64,000 nucleotides of DNA from Pseudomonas sp. PSKL.D1 (GCF_028898945.1 NZ_CP118607.1:1412001-1476000); one strand, 5' to 3'; shown: positions 26,796 to 36,654, counted from the first letter of the stretch. The notes: a model not told the origin generated them from the sequence alone. Made by a program: numbers and translations.

Positions 26796-27155
26796 ATGAT
26801 GTTTCGCGGTAAAAATCTCGCCGGTTCTGCTGTTTCTACATCAAACGCTGCCCCCAAACGCTTTTCATTGAAAGTGGCCGCCTGGCTGCTCGATAACCCG
26901 CGCCTGGGTGACAAGCCACAGGTCAAGCACCTGGCCGGGCGCTTGCTCAAACAACCGGCGCGCCAAGGTGTGGTCGAGGCGCAAAGCCGCCTTGGGCAGA
27001 TGCTCTGTCGTGATTGTGGCGGTGCCCGCGACCGCCGCATTGGCCAGGAGCTGCTGCGCCATGCGGCCCGTGCAGGTGACCGCCGGGCGCAACAGGAAAT
27101 GGCCCGCCTGGGGCTGGGCGGCGAGCCAGAGCAGGCAACCTCCCGAGCAGACTGA
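26796..27155 (+). CDS. Sel1-repeat-like small protein
   Basis: About 119 residues: MMFRGKNLAGSAV, then VAAWLLDNPRLGD, GVVEAQSRLGQMLCRDCG and IGQELLRHAARAGDRRAQQEMARLG. The alternation of AQ-x-x-LG and A-x-x-GD-x-x-AQ helices is the Sel1/TPR-like pattern, probably about two repeats that could bind protein partners. ATGs at 26796 and 26799 are both possible; no strong ribosome binding site is visible. It is followed 40 bp later by rmuC. Confidence 0.75.
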   Translation: MMFRGKNLAGSAVSTSNAAPKRFSLKVAAWLLDNPRLGDKPQVKHLAGRLLKQPARQGVVEAQSRLGQMLCRDCGGARDRRIGQELLRHAARAGDRRAQQEMARLGLGGEPEQATSRAD

Positions 27156-27195
27156 TAAGCTGCGCACACGTGGCAACGGACCGATCGGGGTAAGC

Positions 27196-28683
27196 ATGGC
27201 AGTGGATTTGGCCAGCATTCTGCTGGGCTTGGTGGCAGGCGCTTTGCCTTGCCTGGGTTGGGTCATGCAGGTGCAGCGCCGCCAAGGTGCCTACAAGGCT
27301 GAGCGCGCCTTGCTGGACGAACGCCTCAATGGTGCACTGTTGGCCCAGGCAGGCTTGCAGGCGCAGCTGGATGCCAGCCGCGACGAAATCAGCGACCTCA
27401 GCGAAGCCAACACCGTTAAACAAACCCAGCTCGCTGCTCAGGGGCGGGAGCTTGAGTTGCTGCAAGTCGACCGAGACAACGCACGCGACGCTGCCCATGC
27501 CTGGCATCTGGAGCGTGCCGGCCGCGAAGCCGAACAACGCCGCCTGGAGGCGCAGGCCGCGCGTCTGGAAGCCGAGCTGCGCGAGCAGCAGGACAGCCAC
27601 CAGCAACGCCTGGAAGACCTGCAAGAAGCCCGCGATACCCTGCGCGCCCAGTTTGCCGACCTGGCCACCAAGATCTTCGACGAGCGCGAGCAGCGCTTTG
27701 CCCAGACCAGCCAGCAGCACCTGGGCCAGTTGCTCGACCCACTCAAGGAGCGCATCCAGGCCTTCGAAAAGCGCGTGGACGAAAGCTACCAGCAAGAGGC
27801 CCGTGAGCGCTTTTCGCTGGGCAAGGAGCTGGAGCGCCTGCAGCAGCTCAACCTGCGCTTGTCCGACGAAGCCACCAACCTCACCCAGGCGCTCAAAGGC
27901 CAGAAAACCCAAGGCAACTGGGGTGAGCTGATTCTTGAGCGGGTGCTGGAACACGCCGGGCTGGAGAAGGGCCGCGAGTACCAGACCCAGGTCAGCCTCA
28001 AGAGTGCGGACGGTGAGCGCTTCCAGCCGGACGTACTGATCATGCTGCCCGGCGACAAGCAGGTGGTGGTCGACGCCAAGGTCAGCCTGACCGCGTACCA
28101 GCAGTTTGTCGGCAGCAACGACGAAGCGGCACTCAAGCAGCACGTGCAATCGCTGCGCAGCCACATCAAAGGCTTGTCCAGCAAAGACTACAACCGCCTC
28201 GAAGGCCTGCACAGCCTGGACTTCGTGCTGCTTTTCGTGCCTATCGAAGCGGCATTCTCGGCTGCGCTGCAAGCCGAACCCAACCTGTTCCAGGAGGCGT
28301 TCGACCGGCAGATCGTGATTGTCAGCCCAACCACCTTGCTTGCCACGTTGCGGGTGATCGACAGCCTGTGGAAGCAGGAGCGCCAGGGCCAGAACGCCCG
28401 CGAGATCGCCGAGCGGGCCGGTTGGCTGTACGACAAGTTCGTGCTGTTCATCCAGGACCTGGACGAGCTGGGCAACCGCCTGCAGCAGGTCGACAAAGCC
28501 TACGCCGCCGCACGCAACAAACTGTGCGAGGGCCGAGGCAACCTGGTCAGCCGCAGTGAACAGCTCAAACTGCTGGGTGCTCGCGCCAGCAAGAGCCTGC
28601 CGGCCGACCTGCTGGAGCGGGCATTGACTGGCGAAGCGCTGCCGGACGAAGCCGTTACTGAACCAGGCTCAGATGGCGATTGA
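27196..28683 (+). CDS. rmuC: DNA recombination protein RmuC
   Basis: A 495-residue protein linked in E. coli to limiting inversions at short repeats. One N-terminal membrane helix (ASILLGLVAGALPCLGWVM), a long coiled coil over residues ~30-220 (RREL/AEREQR-type heptads), then the RmuC domain with the nuclease-like VVVDAKVSLTAYQ and QGNWGELILERVLE. Start at 27196 with GGGG upstream; the open frame extends 96 codons earlier in a different gene. The 3' end overlaps the convergent kinase gene by 29 bp. Confidence 0.93.
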   Translation: MAVDLASILLGLVAGALPCLGWVMQVQRRQGAYKAERALLDERLNGALLAQAGLQAQLDASRDEISDLSEANTVKQTQLAAQGRELELLQVDRDNARDAAHAWHLERAGREAEQRRLEAQAARLEAELREQQDSHQQRLEDLQEARDTLRAQFADLATKIFDEREQRFAQTSQQHLGQLLDPLKERIQAFEKRVDESYQQEARERFSLGKELERLQQLNLRLSDEATNLTQALKGQKTQGNWGELILERVLEHAGLEKGREYQTQVSLKSADGERFQPDVLIMLPGDKQVVVDAKVSLTAYQQFVGSNDEAALKQHVQSLRSHIKGLSSKDYNRLEGLHSLDFVLLFVPIEAAFSAALQAEPNLFQEAFDRQIVIVSPTTLLATLRVIDSLWKQERQGQNAREIAERAGWLYDKFVLFIQDLDELGNRLQQVDKAYAAARNKLCEGRGNLVSRSEQLKLLGARASKSLPADLLERALTGEALPDEAVTEPGSDGD

Positions 28684-31600
28684 GCAGTGCCCGCAAGGCC
28701 GCCGGCTTTACCGGCTTGGCGAGGTAGTCCAGGCCCCCGGCGTGCACCAGGGCGATGGTTTCCTTGCTGCCGTCGGCGCTGATCACCACGCCCGGTACCG
28801 GTTCACCCAGGCGGGCGCGTAGCCAGGCCATCAGCTGCGTACCGGTATCGCCCTCATCCAGGTGATAGTCCACCAGTGCCAGGTGCGGGCGCATGCCTTT
28901 GTCCAGCAAAGCTTCGCATTCGGCGCGGTTGCGCGCGGTCCATACCTGGCAACCCCAGCGGCTGAGCAGGCTGTTCATGCCGATCAGGATGCTGTCTTCG
29001 TTGTCCACGCACAGTACCTGCAGCCCGGCCAGTGGCTGGCTGGCCTGTTCGCTTGGCGCCACGGGTGCCGCAACCGCCTGACGGGCGATTGGCACGCTGA
29101 CGCGAAACACCGTGCCCTTGCCCGGCCAGGACCGTACCTCCAACCGATGCCCGAGCACGCGGCACAGGCCATCGGCGATGGCCAGGCCCAGGCCCAGGCC
29201 TTTTTCGGCGCGGGTCTGGTGGCTGTCCAGGCGTTTGAACTCCTGGAAGATCACTTGCAGCTTGTCGTCGGCGATGCCAGGGCCACGGTCCCACACCTCC
29301 AGCCACAAACGTTCGCCCTGGCGGCGCACGCCTAGCAAAATCGGGCTCTTGCCATAGCGCAGGGCATTGGTGAGGAAGTTCTGCAGCACCCGGCGCAGCA
29401 GCCGCATGTCGCTGTCGATGCGCAACTGGCTGCCGCGCAGGCGGAATTCCAGGCCTTTTTCGGCGGCCAGCACCTTGAACTCGGCGCCGAGGGTATCGAA
29501 CAGCTCGTTCAGCGCGAAGGGCTTGGCATCGGGGGTGATCTTGCCGTTTTCCAGGCGGGAAATGTCCAGCAGGTCGCTGATCAGCTCTTCGGCCGAGCGC
29601 AGCGAGCTGTCCATGTGCTGCACCAGCTGCTGGGCCTCCTCGTTCATGCCTTCGGCCTGCTGCGACAGGGCGGCGGAAAACAGCCGTGCGGCGTTCAGTG
29701 GCTGCATCAGGTCGTGGCTGACGGCGGCCAGGAAGCGGGTTTTGGACTTGCTCACCGCCTCGGCCTGGCTCTTGGCCTCCGACAACGCCTGGTTGAGTTG
29801 CGAAAGCTCGTGGGTACGTTCGGCCACCCGCTGCTCCAGCCCCTCGTTGGAATCGCGCAGGGCCTGCTCGGCTTCGCGGAACGGGGTGATGTCGGTAAAG
29901 CTCATCACAAAACCGCCACCGGGCATCGGGTTGCCGATCAGCTCGATCACCCGGCCATTGGGGAACAGCCGTTCGGAGGAATGCGCGCGGCCTTGGCGCA
30001 TCCAGTGCAGGCGCCGCGCCACGTGCACCTGGGCTTCCCCAGGGCCGCACAGGCCACGGTCGGCGTTGTAGCGGATGATGTCGGCAATTGGCCGGCCTAC
30101 GCTGATCAGTCCGTCCGGATAGTTGAAAAGCTCCAGGTAGCGGCGGTTCCAGGCGACCAGGTGCAGGTTCTGGTCGACTACGCTGATGCCTTGGTTGATG
30201 TTCTCGATGGCGCCTTGCAGCAGCGCGCGGTTGAACTGCAGCACCTCGCTGGCTTCGTCGGCGATGCGCACCACGTCTTCAAGCTGCATGTCGCGGCCTT
30301 CGATGGCGGCCTTCACCACGGCGCGGGTCGACGAGGTGCCAAGCACACCGGCCAGCAGCCGCTCGGTGTGTTCGATCCAGTCACCGTCGGCATTCTGGTT
30401 AGGGTTGAAGCCCTTGCCCTGGCGGTAGGCAAAGCGGATGAAGCTTTGCCGCGCGCGCTCTTCACCGACAAAGCGCGATGCCAGGGTCAGCAGGTCGTCG
30501 ATCTGCACCGCCAGCAGCGGCTTGCCGTTGGGCCGTGCGCTGGTTTGCTGGCCGATGAAACGCCCCGCCTGCCAGTGCTCCGATACCCGTGTACGCGAAA
30601 GCATCGACACCCAGGCGAACAAGGTGAAGTTGCCGGCCAGCGACAGCACTACGCCTTGCGTGAGTGGGGTAATCGGCAGGTCCAGCGGGTTGCCGTGCAG
30701 CCAGGCCAGGCCCGGGAACAGCGTCAGCGGGACGTTCAGGCTGTGGGCAATGATCGGCAGCACCAGGGTGTAGAACCACAGGAAGATGCCGGCCGCGAGC
30801 CCGGCGAATACGCCGCGGCGGTTGGCCTGCTTCCAGTACAGCGCGCCGAGCATGGCCGGGGTCAGCTGGGTGACGGCGGCGAAGGCGATCTGGCCGATGG
30901 TTGCCAGGCTGGCGGTGGAGCCGAGCAGCCGGTAGCTGACGTAGGCCAGCAGCAGGATGACCACGATGGTGACCCGGCGTACCGACAGCATCCAGTGGCG
31001 GAACGCCTCGAAGGGCCGTTCAGCGTTGGTGCGGCGCAACAGCCAGGGCAGCAGCATGTCGTTGGAGACCATGGTCGACAGTGCCACCGCCTCGACGATG
31101 ACCATGCCGGTAGCCGCCGAAGCGCCGCCGATGAAGGCCAGCAGGGCAAGGCTCGGGTGCGCCTCGGCCAGCGGCAGGCTGATCACGAACGAGTCGGAAA
31201 TCACCGTGCCCGGCAGCAGCATCTGCCCGGCCAGGGCAATCGGCACCACGAACAGTGCGGCCAGCGCCAGGTACATCGGGAATACCCAGCGGGCCAGGCG
31301 CATGTCCTGGGGTTCGATGTTTTCCACCACCGTCACATGGAATTGCCGGGGCAGGCAGATGATCGCCATCATCGCGACAGCGGTTTGCACCACCATCGAC
31401 GGCCAGTTGATGGTCTCTTGCCAGTAGCTGTCCAGGTGCACCGATTGGCGTGCCTGGCTGAGCAGGTCGTCAAAGCCGTCGTACAGGTTGAACACCACGA
31501 ACACGCCCACGGCCAGAAACGCCAGCAGCTTGATCAGTGATTCGAAGGCAATCGCCAGCACCATGCCACGGTGGTGCTCGGTGACGTCCAGGCTGCGCGT

Positions 31601-32131
31601 GCCGAACACGATGGCAAACAGTGCCAGCACCAGCGAAACGACCAGCGCGGTGTCCTGCACCCGCGTGCCGGTGGCATCGGCGTTGGCGCCGATCAGCAGG
31701 TTGACGCCGAGCACGATACCTTTTAGCTGCAAGGCGATGTAGGGCAGCACGCCGACCAGGCAGATGAGCGCCACCACCACGGCCAGCGTCTGCGACTTGC
31801 CATAGCGCGCGGCAATGAAGTCGGCGATCGAGGTGATGTTCTGCTGCTTGCTGATCAGCACCATCTTCTGCAGCACCCACGGTGCGAAGATCAGCAGCAG
31901 GATCGGGCCCAGGTAAATCGGCAAGAACGCCCACAGCTGTTCGGCGGCCTGGCCGACCGCGCCGAAGAACGTCCAGCTGGTGCAGTACACCGCCAGCGAC
32001 AGGCTGTACACCCAGGCGCGCAGGCGCGGCGGCAGCGGCGTGCTGCGGCGGTCGCCGTAAAAGGCGATGGCGAACATGATGGCCATATAGGCCAGGGCGA
32101 CCACGGCGATCAGCCCGCTGGACAACGACAT
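28655..32131 (-). CDS. mxtR: SSSF transporter-linked hybrid sensor histidine kinase (MxtR/CrbS type)
   Basis: A 1158-residue inner-membrane sensor. Residues ~1-500 form about 13 helices of a sodium:solute symporter family domain. A PAS region follows (about 600-720, INQGISVVDQNLHLVAWN), then a coiled coil, the HisKA box AVSHDLMQPLNAAR (H near 806), HATPase with GLGLGLAIADGLCRVLG, and a C-terminal receiver with the phospho-acceptor in LALVDYHLDEG (near 1088). This architecture matches MxtR/CrbS, which with ErdR/CrbR controls acetate use in pseudomonads; the symbol rests on architecture and memory of gene order. Start at 32131 follows GGAG. No cognate regulator is adjacent. Confidence 0.85.
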   Translation of the reverse strand: MSLSSGLIAVVALAYMAIMFAIAFYGDRRSTPLPPRLRAWVYSLSLAVYCTSWTFFGAVGQAAEQLWAFLPIYLGPILLLIFAPWVLQKMVLISKQQNITSIADFIAARYGKSQTLAVVVALICLVGVLPYIALQLKGIVLGVNLLIGANADATGTRVQDTALVVSLVLALFAIVFGTRSLDVTEHHRGMVLAIAFESLIKLLAFLAVGVFVVFNLYDGFDDLLSQARQSVHLDSYWQETINWPSMVVQTAVAMMAIICLPRQFHVTVVENIEPQDMRLARWVFPMYLALAALFVVPIALAGQMLLPGTVISDSFVISLPLAEAHPSLALLAFIGGASAATGMVIVEAVALSTMVSNDMLLPWLLRRTNAERPFEAFRHWMLSVRRVTIVVILLLAYVSYRLLGSTASLATIGQIAFAAVTQLTPAMLGALYWKQANRRGVFAGLAAGIFLWFYTLVLPIIAHSLNVPLTLFPGLAWLHGNPLDLPITPLTQGVVLSLAGNFTLFAWVSMLSRTRVSEHWQAGRFIGQQTSARPNGKPLLAVQIDDLLTLASRFVGEERARQSFIRFAYRQGKGFNPNQNADGDWIEHTERLLAGVLGTSSTRAVVKAAIEGRDMQLEDVVRIADEASEVLQFNRALLQGAIENINQGISVVDQNLHLVAWNRRYLELFNYPDGLISVGRPIADIIRYNADRGLCGPGEAQVHVARRLHWMRQGRAHSSERLFPNGRVIELIGNPMPGGGFVMSFTDITPFREAEQALRDSNEGLEQRVAERTHELSQLNQALSEAKSQAEAVSKSKTRFLAAVSHDLMQPLNAARLFSAALSQQAEGMNEEAQQLVQHMDSSLRSAEELISDLLDISRLENGKITPDAKPFALNELFDTLGAEFKVLAAEKGLEFRLRGSQLRIDSDMRLLRRVLQNFLTNALRYGKSPILLGVRRQGERLWLEVWDRGPGIADDKLQVIFQEFKRLDSHQTRAEKGLGLGLAIADGLCRVLGHRLEVRSWPGKGTVFRVSVPIARQAVAAPVAPSEQASQPLAGLQVLCVDNEDSILIGMNSLLSRWGCQVWTARNRAECEALLDKGMRPHLALVDYHLDEGDTGTQLMAWLRARLGEPVPGVVISADGSKETIALVHAGGLDYLAKPVKPAALRALLNRHLSLVQ

Positions 32132-32221
32132 GAAGACTCCGGAGCAAAAAGGTAACGCGGTCCCGATCAATCAGTCTGGCACGTAGGGGCCGGTTCGTCA
32201 GCGTCGACGATGGTCGCAGCG

Positions 32222-33409
32222 TCAGGTCGTCGCAGGATGTCGGGTTCCCATCCGGTAAAACACGCCCGCCAGTATCACCGACACCACCAGCAGGTAGAAG
32301 ATTACCCCCGGCCACCATACCCCCAAGGCAAAACCCACCAGCACCGGCCCCAGTGCCGCGCCCAGGTTGGACAGGTTCTGTGCCCCGTAATACACCCCCC
32401 GCAAATGCTCAGGTGCAATCAGGTCGATGAACATGTACTCCGCCGGTATGACGATGATTTCGCCCAGGGTGAACACCAGCATCGCCAGGCACCAGGCCAG
32501 CACCGACCCGGCCAGCGAAAAACCCACCAGCCCGGCAATGAACAGTGCCATGCCGGCCAGCAGCCAAGGCATCAATTGCTGGCGGCCGATGCGCTTGCCG
32601 ATCAGGTACTGCAGGGCGATCACCGTGACGGCGTTGGTCGTCACCAGGTAGCCCACCAGCCGCGCCGCCTCGCTGGCGCTGGTGGTCACCACCAGATACT
32701 GGGACAGGTAAGCGGTGAATTGCCCGAACACCACGGCACTGAGGACACCGCCCAGCGTGAAGTACACCAGCCGCCGATCGCGTACCAGGCCCAATGCGAC
32801 CTGAACAAACCCGGCACCGGGCTGCGCGCTGGAACTGGCCTGCAGGCTGCGGTCGCCAAGCTGCCAGTAGGTCAGGCACATGCCCAGGCCGGTAAGGGCC
32901 GAGGCGATGAAGGGCAGGTGATCGTCGAATTCCAGCATGGCCACGCCGAGCATTGGCCCCACGGCATAACCGATGTTGCTCAAGGTGTACTTGATGGCGA
33001 AAACCTCAGCGCGCTGCTCCACCGGCAGCAGCGCACAGAAACCGGCCTTGGCGGCAATGTCGACCACGGCCAGCGCCAGGTTGATCAGCACCAGGCAGAC
33101 GAAAAACAGCAGCGCCGAGCGGCTGGCGATGGCGGCGATGAAGGCCAGGGCGAACACCAGTGTGCTGGCGGTCACCACGGTATGATTGCGCAGGGTGTCG
33201 ACCAGGTGCCCGCCGTAGAGGCTCAGCAAGGAGGCGACGATCAGTGCGCCACCGATCAATACACCGATCTGGCCGACCGACAGCTGGAAGTTGTCGGCCA
33301 GGTAGACCACCAGGTAGGGCAGGGTCAGGGCACGTGCCACGGTCAGGGTAAACGTGGTGGCCAGCAGCAGGCGGATGGGGGAGGGGTAGCCTTTGAGGGC
33401 GGCGAGCAT
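32222..33409 (-). CDS. MFS transporter
   Basis: A 395-residue, 12-span major facilitator of the small drug/metabolite type (LPYLVVYLADNFQLSVGQIGVLIG in the first spans, GYAVGPMLGVAML in the middle). AAGGA lies upstream of the ATG at 33409; an in-frame start at 33451 is less likely. Monocistronic in appearance, divergent from the GntR gene at 33557. Substrate unknown. Confidence 0.85.
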   Translation of the reverse strand: MLAALKGYPSPIRLLLATTFTLTVARALTLPYLVVYLADNFQLSVGQIGVLIGGALIVASLLSLYGGHLVDTLRNHTVVTASTLVFALAFIAAIASRSALLFFVCLVLINLALAVVDIAAKAGFCALLPVEQRAEVFAIKYTLSNIGYAVGPMLGVAMLEFDDHLPFIASALTGLGMCLTYWQLGDRSLQASSSAQPGAGFVQVALGLVRDRRLVYFTLGGVLSAVVFGQFTAYLSQYLVVTTSASEAARLVGYLVTTNAVTVIALQYLIGKRIGRQQLMPWLLAGMALFIAGLVGFSLAGSVLAWCLAMLVFTLGEIIVIPAEYMFIDLIAPEHLRGVYYGAQNLSNLGAALGPVLVGFALGVWWPGVIFYLLVVSVILAGVFYRMGTRHPATT

Positions 33410-33510
33410 TGCCACGTCCTTGTTGTGGGGAAGTTGCCGATACCCAAGCATATAGAAGAAGGGCGACAGGCGGAGGATTGACAGCCCGCCCCCCAGCGGG
33501 AATACTCTGG

Positions 33511-33540
33511 GAAAAATTCATATATATGTTTATATAACAA
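33511..33540. promoter_or_regulatory. AT-rich palindromic region upstream of the GntR gene
   Basis: CATATATATG (33519-33528) is a perfect palindrome, followed by TTTATATAAC. In an otherwise GC-rich gap between the divergent MFS gene and the GntR gene this looks like promoter plus operator. Confidence 0.5.
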
Positions 33541-33556
33541 GACGAGAGAGCGACCC

Positions 33557-34288
33557 ATGCACCCATTGTCCGGTGATGCGCGACTGCCACTCTATCAACA
33601 ACTGCGCGACCATCTGGTCGATCAGATTGCCAACAACCGCTGGCGCCCCGGTGAAGCCATCCCCACCGAAGCGGCACTGGCCAGCGAATTCGACATGTCG
33701 GTCGGCACCGTGCGCAAGGCGGTCGACGTGCTGGTTACCGAAGGTATTCTGGAGCGCCAGCAGGGCCGTGGCACTTTCATTCGCCGCCCGCAGTTCCAGT
33801 CCTCGCTGTTCCGTTTCTTCCGCTTCGAAACCGCCAACGGTGAGCGGGTGATGCCGGAAAGCCGCATTCTGTCCATCGAACCTGTCCCTGCACCGTCGGC
33901 CGTTGCCGAGGCCTTGGGGCTGGCCGCCGAAGCTGAAGTCATCCGCATCGTGCGTACTCGTCTGCTCGGTGCCCAACCGGTGCTCGCCGAAGAAATCTGG
34001 CTGCCGCGCCATACCTTCCAGCCGTTGCTGGATGTGGAGCTGGACCGCAAGGGCCCGCTGCTTTACCCGATCTACGAAGAATTGTGCGGCCAGGTGGTGG
34101 CCTACGCCGAAGAAACCCTGACCGCCGAAACAGTCGATGCGACGCACGGGCGCTTGTTGCAATTGCCTGCCGACAGCCCGGTGGTGGTGATCGAGCGTCT
34201 GGCCCGTGATTACGCCGGCAAACCCCTCGAATGGCGCCGCTCGCGCGGCCATGCGCAGCATTTCCGCTACCGCGTCGACATTCGCTAA
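33557..34288 (+). CDS. GntR-family regulator, HutC/UTRA type
   Basis: A 243-residue protein. The N-terminal winged helix (PLYQQLRDHLVDQIANNRWRPG, then IPTEAALASEFDMSVGTVRKAVDVLVTEGILERQQGRGTF) is followed by a UTRA effector domain from about residue 90 ending RSRGHAQHFRYRVDIR. HutC-type proteins respond to small carboxylic ligands. It is followed at 130 bp by an MFS transporter and an amidohydrolase, its likely targets. Confidence 0.92.
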   Translation: MHPLSGDARLPLYQQLRDHLVDQIANNRWRPGEAIPTEAALASEFDMSVGTVRKAVDVLVTEGILERQQGRGTFIRRPQFQSSLFRFFRFETANGERVMPESRILSIEPVPAPSAVAEALGLAAEAEVIRIVRTRLLGAQPVLAEEIWLPRHTFQPLLDVELDRKGPLLYPIYEELCGQVVAYAEETLTAETVDATHGRLLQLPADSPVVVIERLARDYAGKPLEWRRSRGHAQHFRYRVDIR

Positions 34289-34417
34289 ACCGGCTGCTCT
34301 GCCCTGTTACCCGTCTGCGCCGTTGCCACGGCGCAGTGGCTTCGCCTGCCCGGTCGTCAGCGTGCCAGCGCTTAGGCATGCCCGGCCGCAACACACACAA
34401 CTAGAAGGATAAAAAGC

Positions 34418-35692
34418 ATGTTCAGCTGGTATCGCCAAATCACTTCACGGGAACGCAAGACGTTCTGGGCCTGTTTTGGTGGCTGGTCGCTCGACGCACT
34501 TGAGGTGCAGATGTTCGGCCTGGCCATCCCCGCGTTGATCGCGGCTTTCTCCCTCTCCAAGGGTGATGCCGGCCTGATAAGCGGCGTGACCCTGGTCACC
34601 TCGGCGATCGGCGGCTGGCTCGGCGGCACCTTGTCGGACCGTTATGGCCGTGTGCGCACCTTGCAGTGGATGATCCTCTGGTTCTCCTGCTTCACCTTCC
34701 TGTCCGCTTTTGTCACCGGCTTCTACCCGCTGCTGTTCGTCAAAGCCATGCAAGGCTTCGGCATTGGTGGTGAGTGGGCCGCCGGTGCGGTGCTGATGGC
34801 CGAAACCATCAACCCCAAATACCGTGGCAAGGTGATGGGCACCGTACAAAGTGCCTGGGCCGTGGGCTGGGGCCTGGCGGTGGCACTGTTCACCCTGATC
34901 TACTCGCTGGTACCGGCGGAGTACGCCTGGCGCGTGATGTTCTTCATCGGCCTGCTGCCTTCGCTGCTGATCATCTGGGTGCGCCGCAACGTACCGGAGC
35001 CCGAGAGCTTCCAGCGCCTGCAGAAGGAAAAAGCCATCCCGGGCAGCTTCTTCAAGTCCATGGCCGGTATCTTCCGCCCCGAGCTGCTGCGCGTAACCCT
35101 GCTGGGCGGCCTGCTGGGCCTGGGTGCCCACGGTGGCTACCACGCCGTGATGACCTGGTTACCGACCTTCCTCAAAACCGAGCGCAACCTCTCGGTGCTG
35201 AACTCCGGTGGCTACCTGGCGGTGATCATCTTCGCCTTCTGGTGCGGCTGCGTGGCCAGCGGCATGCTCATCGACCGCATTGGCCGACGCAAGAACATCC
35301 TGCTGTTTGCCCTGTGCTGTGTGCTGACCGTACAGGCTTATGTGTTCTTCCCGCTGACCAATACCCAGATGCTGTTCCTCGGCTTCCCGCTGGGCTTCTT
35401 CGCCGCCGGTATTCCTGCCAGCCTGGGCTCGTTCTTCAACGAGCTGTACCCGGCCGATGTGCGTGGTGCCGGGGTGGGCTTCTGTTACAACTTCGGCCGT
35501 GTGCTGTCGGCAGTGTTCCCCTTCCTGGTCGGCCACATGAGCGAGTCCATGTCGCTGGGCAGTGCGATCGGCATCGACGCCGGCATCGCCTATGGCGTGG
35601 CCATGATCGCCGCGTTGTGCCTGCCTGAAACCCGCGGCCGTAGCCTTGAAGCCGCCCCTGCGGCGCAGATGCCCGGCGCAGTCGCCAAGTAA
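34418..35692 (+). CDS. MFS transporter, sialate/lactate (SHS)- or aromatic-acid-type
   Basis: A 424-residue, 12-span proton symporter-like protein. Signatures: GGWSLDALEVQMFGLAIPAL, the loop LSDRYGRVRT between spans 2 and 3, GIGGEWAAGAVLMAE in span 4, and PETRGRSLE at the C-terminus. These suit organic-acid uptake. AGAAGGAT precedes the start. Probably co-transcribed with the following amidohydrolase, which would act on the imported compound. Confidence 0.88.
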   Translation: MFSWYRQITSRERKTFWACFGGWSLDALEVQMFGLAIPALIAAFSLSKGDAGLISGVTLVTSAIGGWLGGTLSDRYGRVRTLQWMILWFSCFTFLSAFVTGFYPLLFVKAMQGFGIGGEWAAGAVLMAETINPKYRGKVMGTVQSAWAVGWGLAVALFTLIYSLVPAEYAWRVMFFIGLLPSLLIIWVRRNVPEPESFQRLQKEKAIPGSFFKSMAGIFRPELLRVTLLGGLLGLGAHGGYHAVMTWLPTFLKTERNLSVLNSGGYLAVIIFAFWCGCVASGMLIDRIGRRKNILLFALCCVLTVQAYVFFPLTNTQMLFLGFPLGFFAAGIPASLGSFFNELYPADVRGAGVGFCYNFGRVLSAVFPFLVGHMSESMSLGSAIGIDAGIAYGVAMIAALCLPETRGRSLEAAPAAQMPGAVAK

Positions 35693-35707
35693 TATCAACC
35701 TGTTTCG

Positions 35708-36550
35708 ATGAACATCATGCCCGACGCCCCAGCTTCACCCATCACCGCCATTGACAGCCACGCCCACGTTTTCAGCCGCGGGCTGAACCTGGCCAGCGAG
35801 CGCCGCTATGCGCCGACTTACGACGCACCGCTGGGCGATTACCTGGCCCAGTTGCAGGGCCATGGTTTCAGCCATGGCGTGCTGGTGCAGCCCAGTTTCC
35901 TGGGCACCGACAACCGCTACCTGCTCAGTGCCCTGCAGACCGTGCCGGAGCAGCTGCGCGGGGTGGTTATGCTGGAGCAGGGCGTCGAGCGCGAAACGCT
36001 GGATGAAATGAACCGGCTCGGGGTCAGGGGCGTGCGCCTGAACCTCATGGGCCAATCATTGCCGGACCTCACGGCCAGTGCCTGGCGACCGTTGCTTGAG
36101 CGCATCGGCGAGCAGGGCTGGCACCTGGAACTGCACCGGCACGTAGCGGACATTCCGGCGCTGGTGCGGGCGCTTGAGCCTTATGGCCTGAATATCGTGG
36201 TCGACCATTTTGGCCGGCCCGATGCACGCCTCGGCCTGGGGCAACCCGGGTTTGCCGAGCTGCTGACCCTGGGGGGCAAGGGCAAGGTGTGGGTGAAGGT
36301 GTCTGGCATCTACCGGTTGGAGGGCACACCGGAGGAAAACCTGGTGTTCGCGCGCCAGGCCTTGGGTGCGCTTGAAGCGCACTACGGGGCCGAGCGGTTG
36401 ATGTGGGGCAGCGATTGGCCGCATACCCAGCATGAGGCGGTGGTGAGCTTTACCACCGTTGTCGAGCAGTTCGAAGCACTGGGGTGTTCGGTTGAACTGC
36501 GGCGGGCTTTGTTGGTGGAAACTGCGCGGGCATTGTTCGGTTTTGATTGA
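35708..36550 (+). CDS. Amidohydrolase-2 family metal-dependent hydrolase
   Basis: A 280-residue TIM-barrel hydrolase related to 2-pyrone-4,6-dicarboxylate lactonase-type enzymes. It has DSHAHVFSRG (H-x-H metal site), the His in VDHFGRPDARLG, and the catalytic D in LMWGSDWPHTQHE. It probably opens a lactone, or decarboxylates or hydrolyses a carboxylate imported by the upstream MFS. No strong ribosome binding site is seen; an ATG at 35717 is the alternative start. Confidence 0.85.
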   Translation: MNIMPDAPASPITAIDSHAHVFSRGLNLASERRYAPTYDAPLGDYLAQLQGHGFSHGVLVQPSFLGTDNRYLLSALQTVPEQLRGVVMLEQGVERETLDEMNRLGVRGVRLNLMGQSLPDLTASAWRPLLERIGEQGWHLELHRHVADIPALVRALEPYGLNIVVDHFGRPDARLGLGQPGFAELLTLGGKGKVWVKVSGIYRLEGTPEENLVFARQALGALEAHYGAERLMWGSDWPHTQHEAVVSFTTVVEQFEALGCSVELRRALLVETARALFGFD

Positions 36551-36562
36551 AGTACTGACTGT

Positions 36563-36646
36563 GCCGGCTCTTTCGCGGGGCTAGCCTGCGCCTACGGGAT
36601 GTGAATTTCCCGTAGAAGCGGGCTTGCCCCGTGAAAGGGCTGGCAC
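36563..36646. repeat. Diverged REP-like palindrome
   Basis: GCTCTTTCGCGGGGC...GAAGCGGGC...GCCCCGTGAAAGGGC is a degenerate REP-type inverted repeat between two convergent genes. It may double as a terminator. Confidence 0.6.
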
Positions 36647-36654
36647 TGGTCATC

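Noticed and set aside
29615..31540. 641-codon plus-strand frame inside the hybrid kinase gene
   Set aside because: Antisense to a fully recognisable kinase; the product is rich in Q, H and G repeats with no domain.
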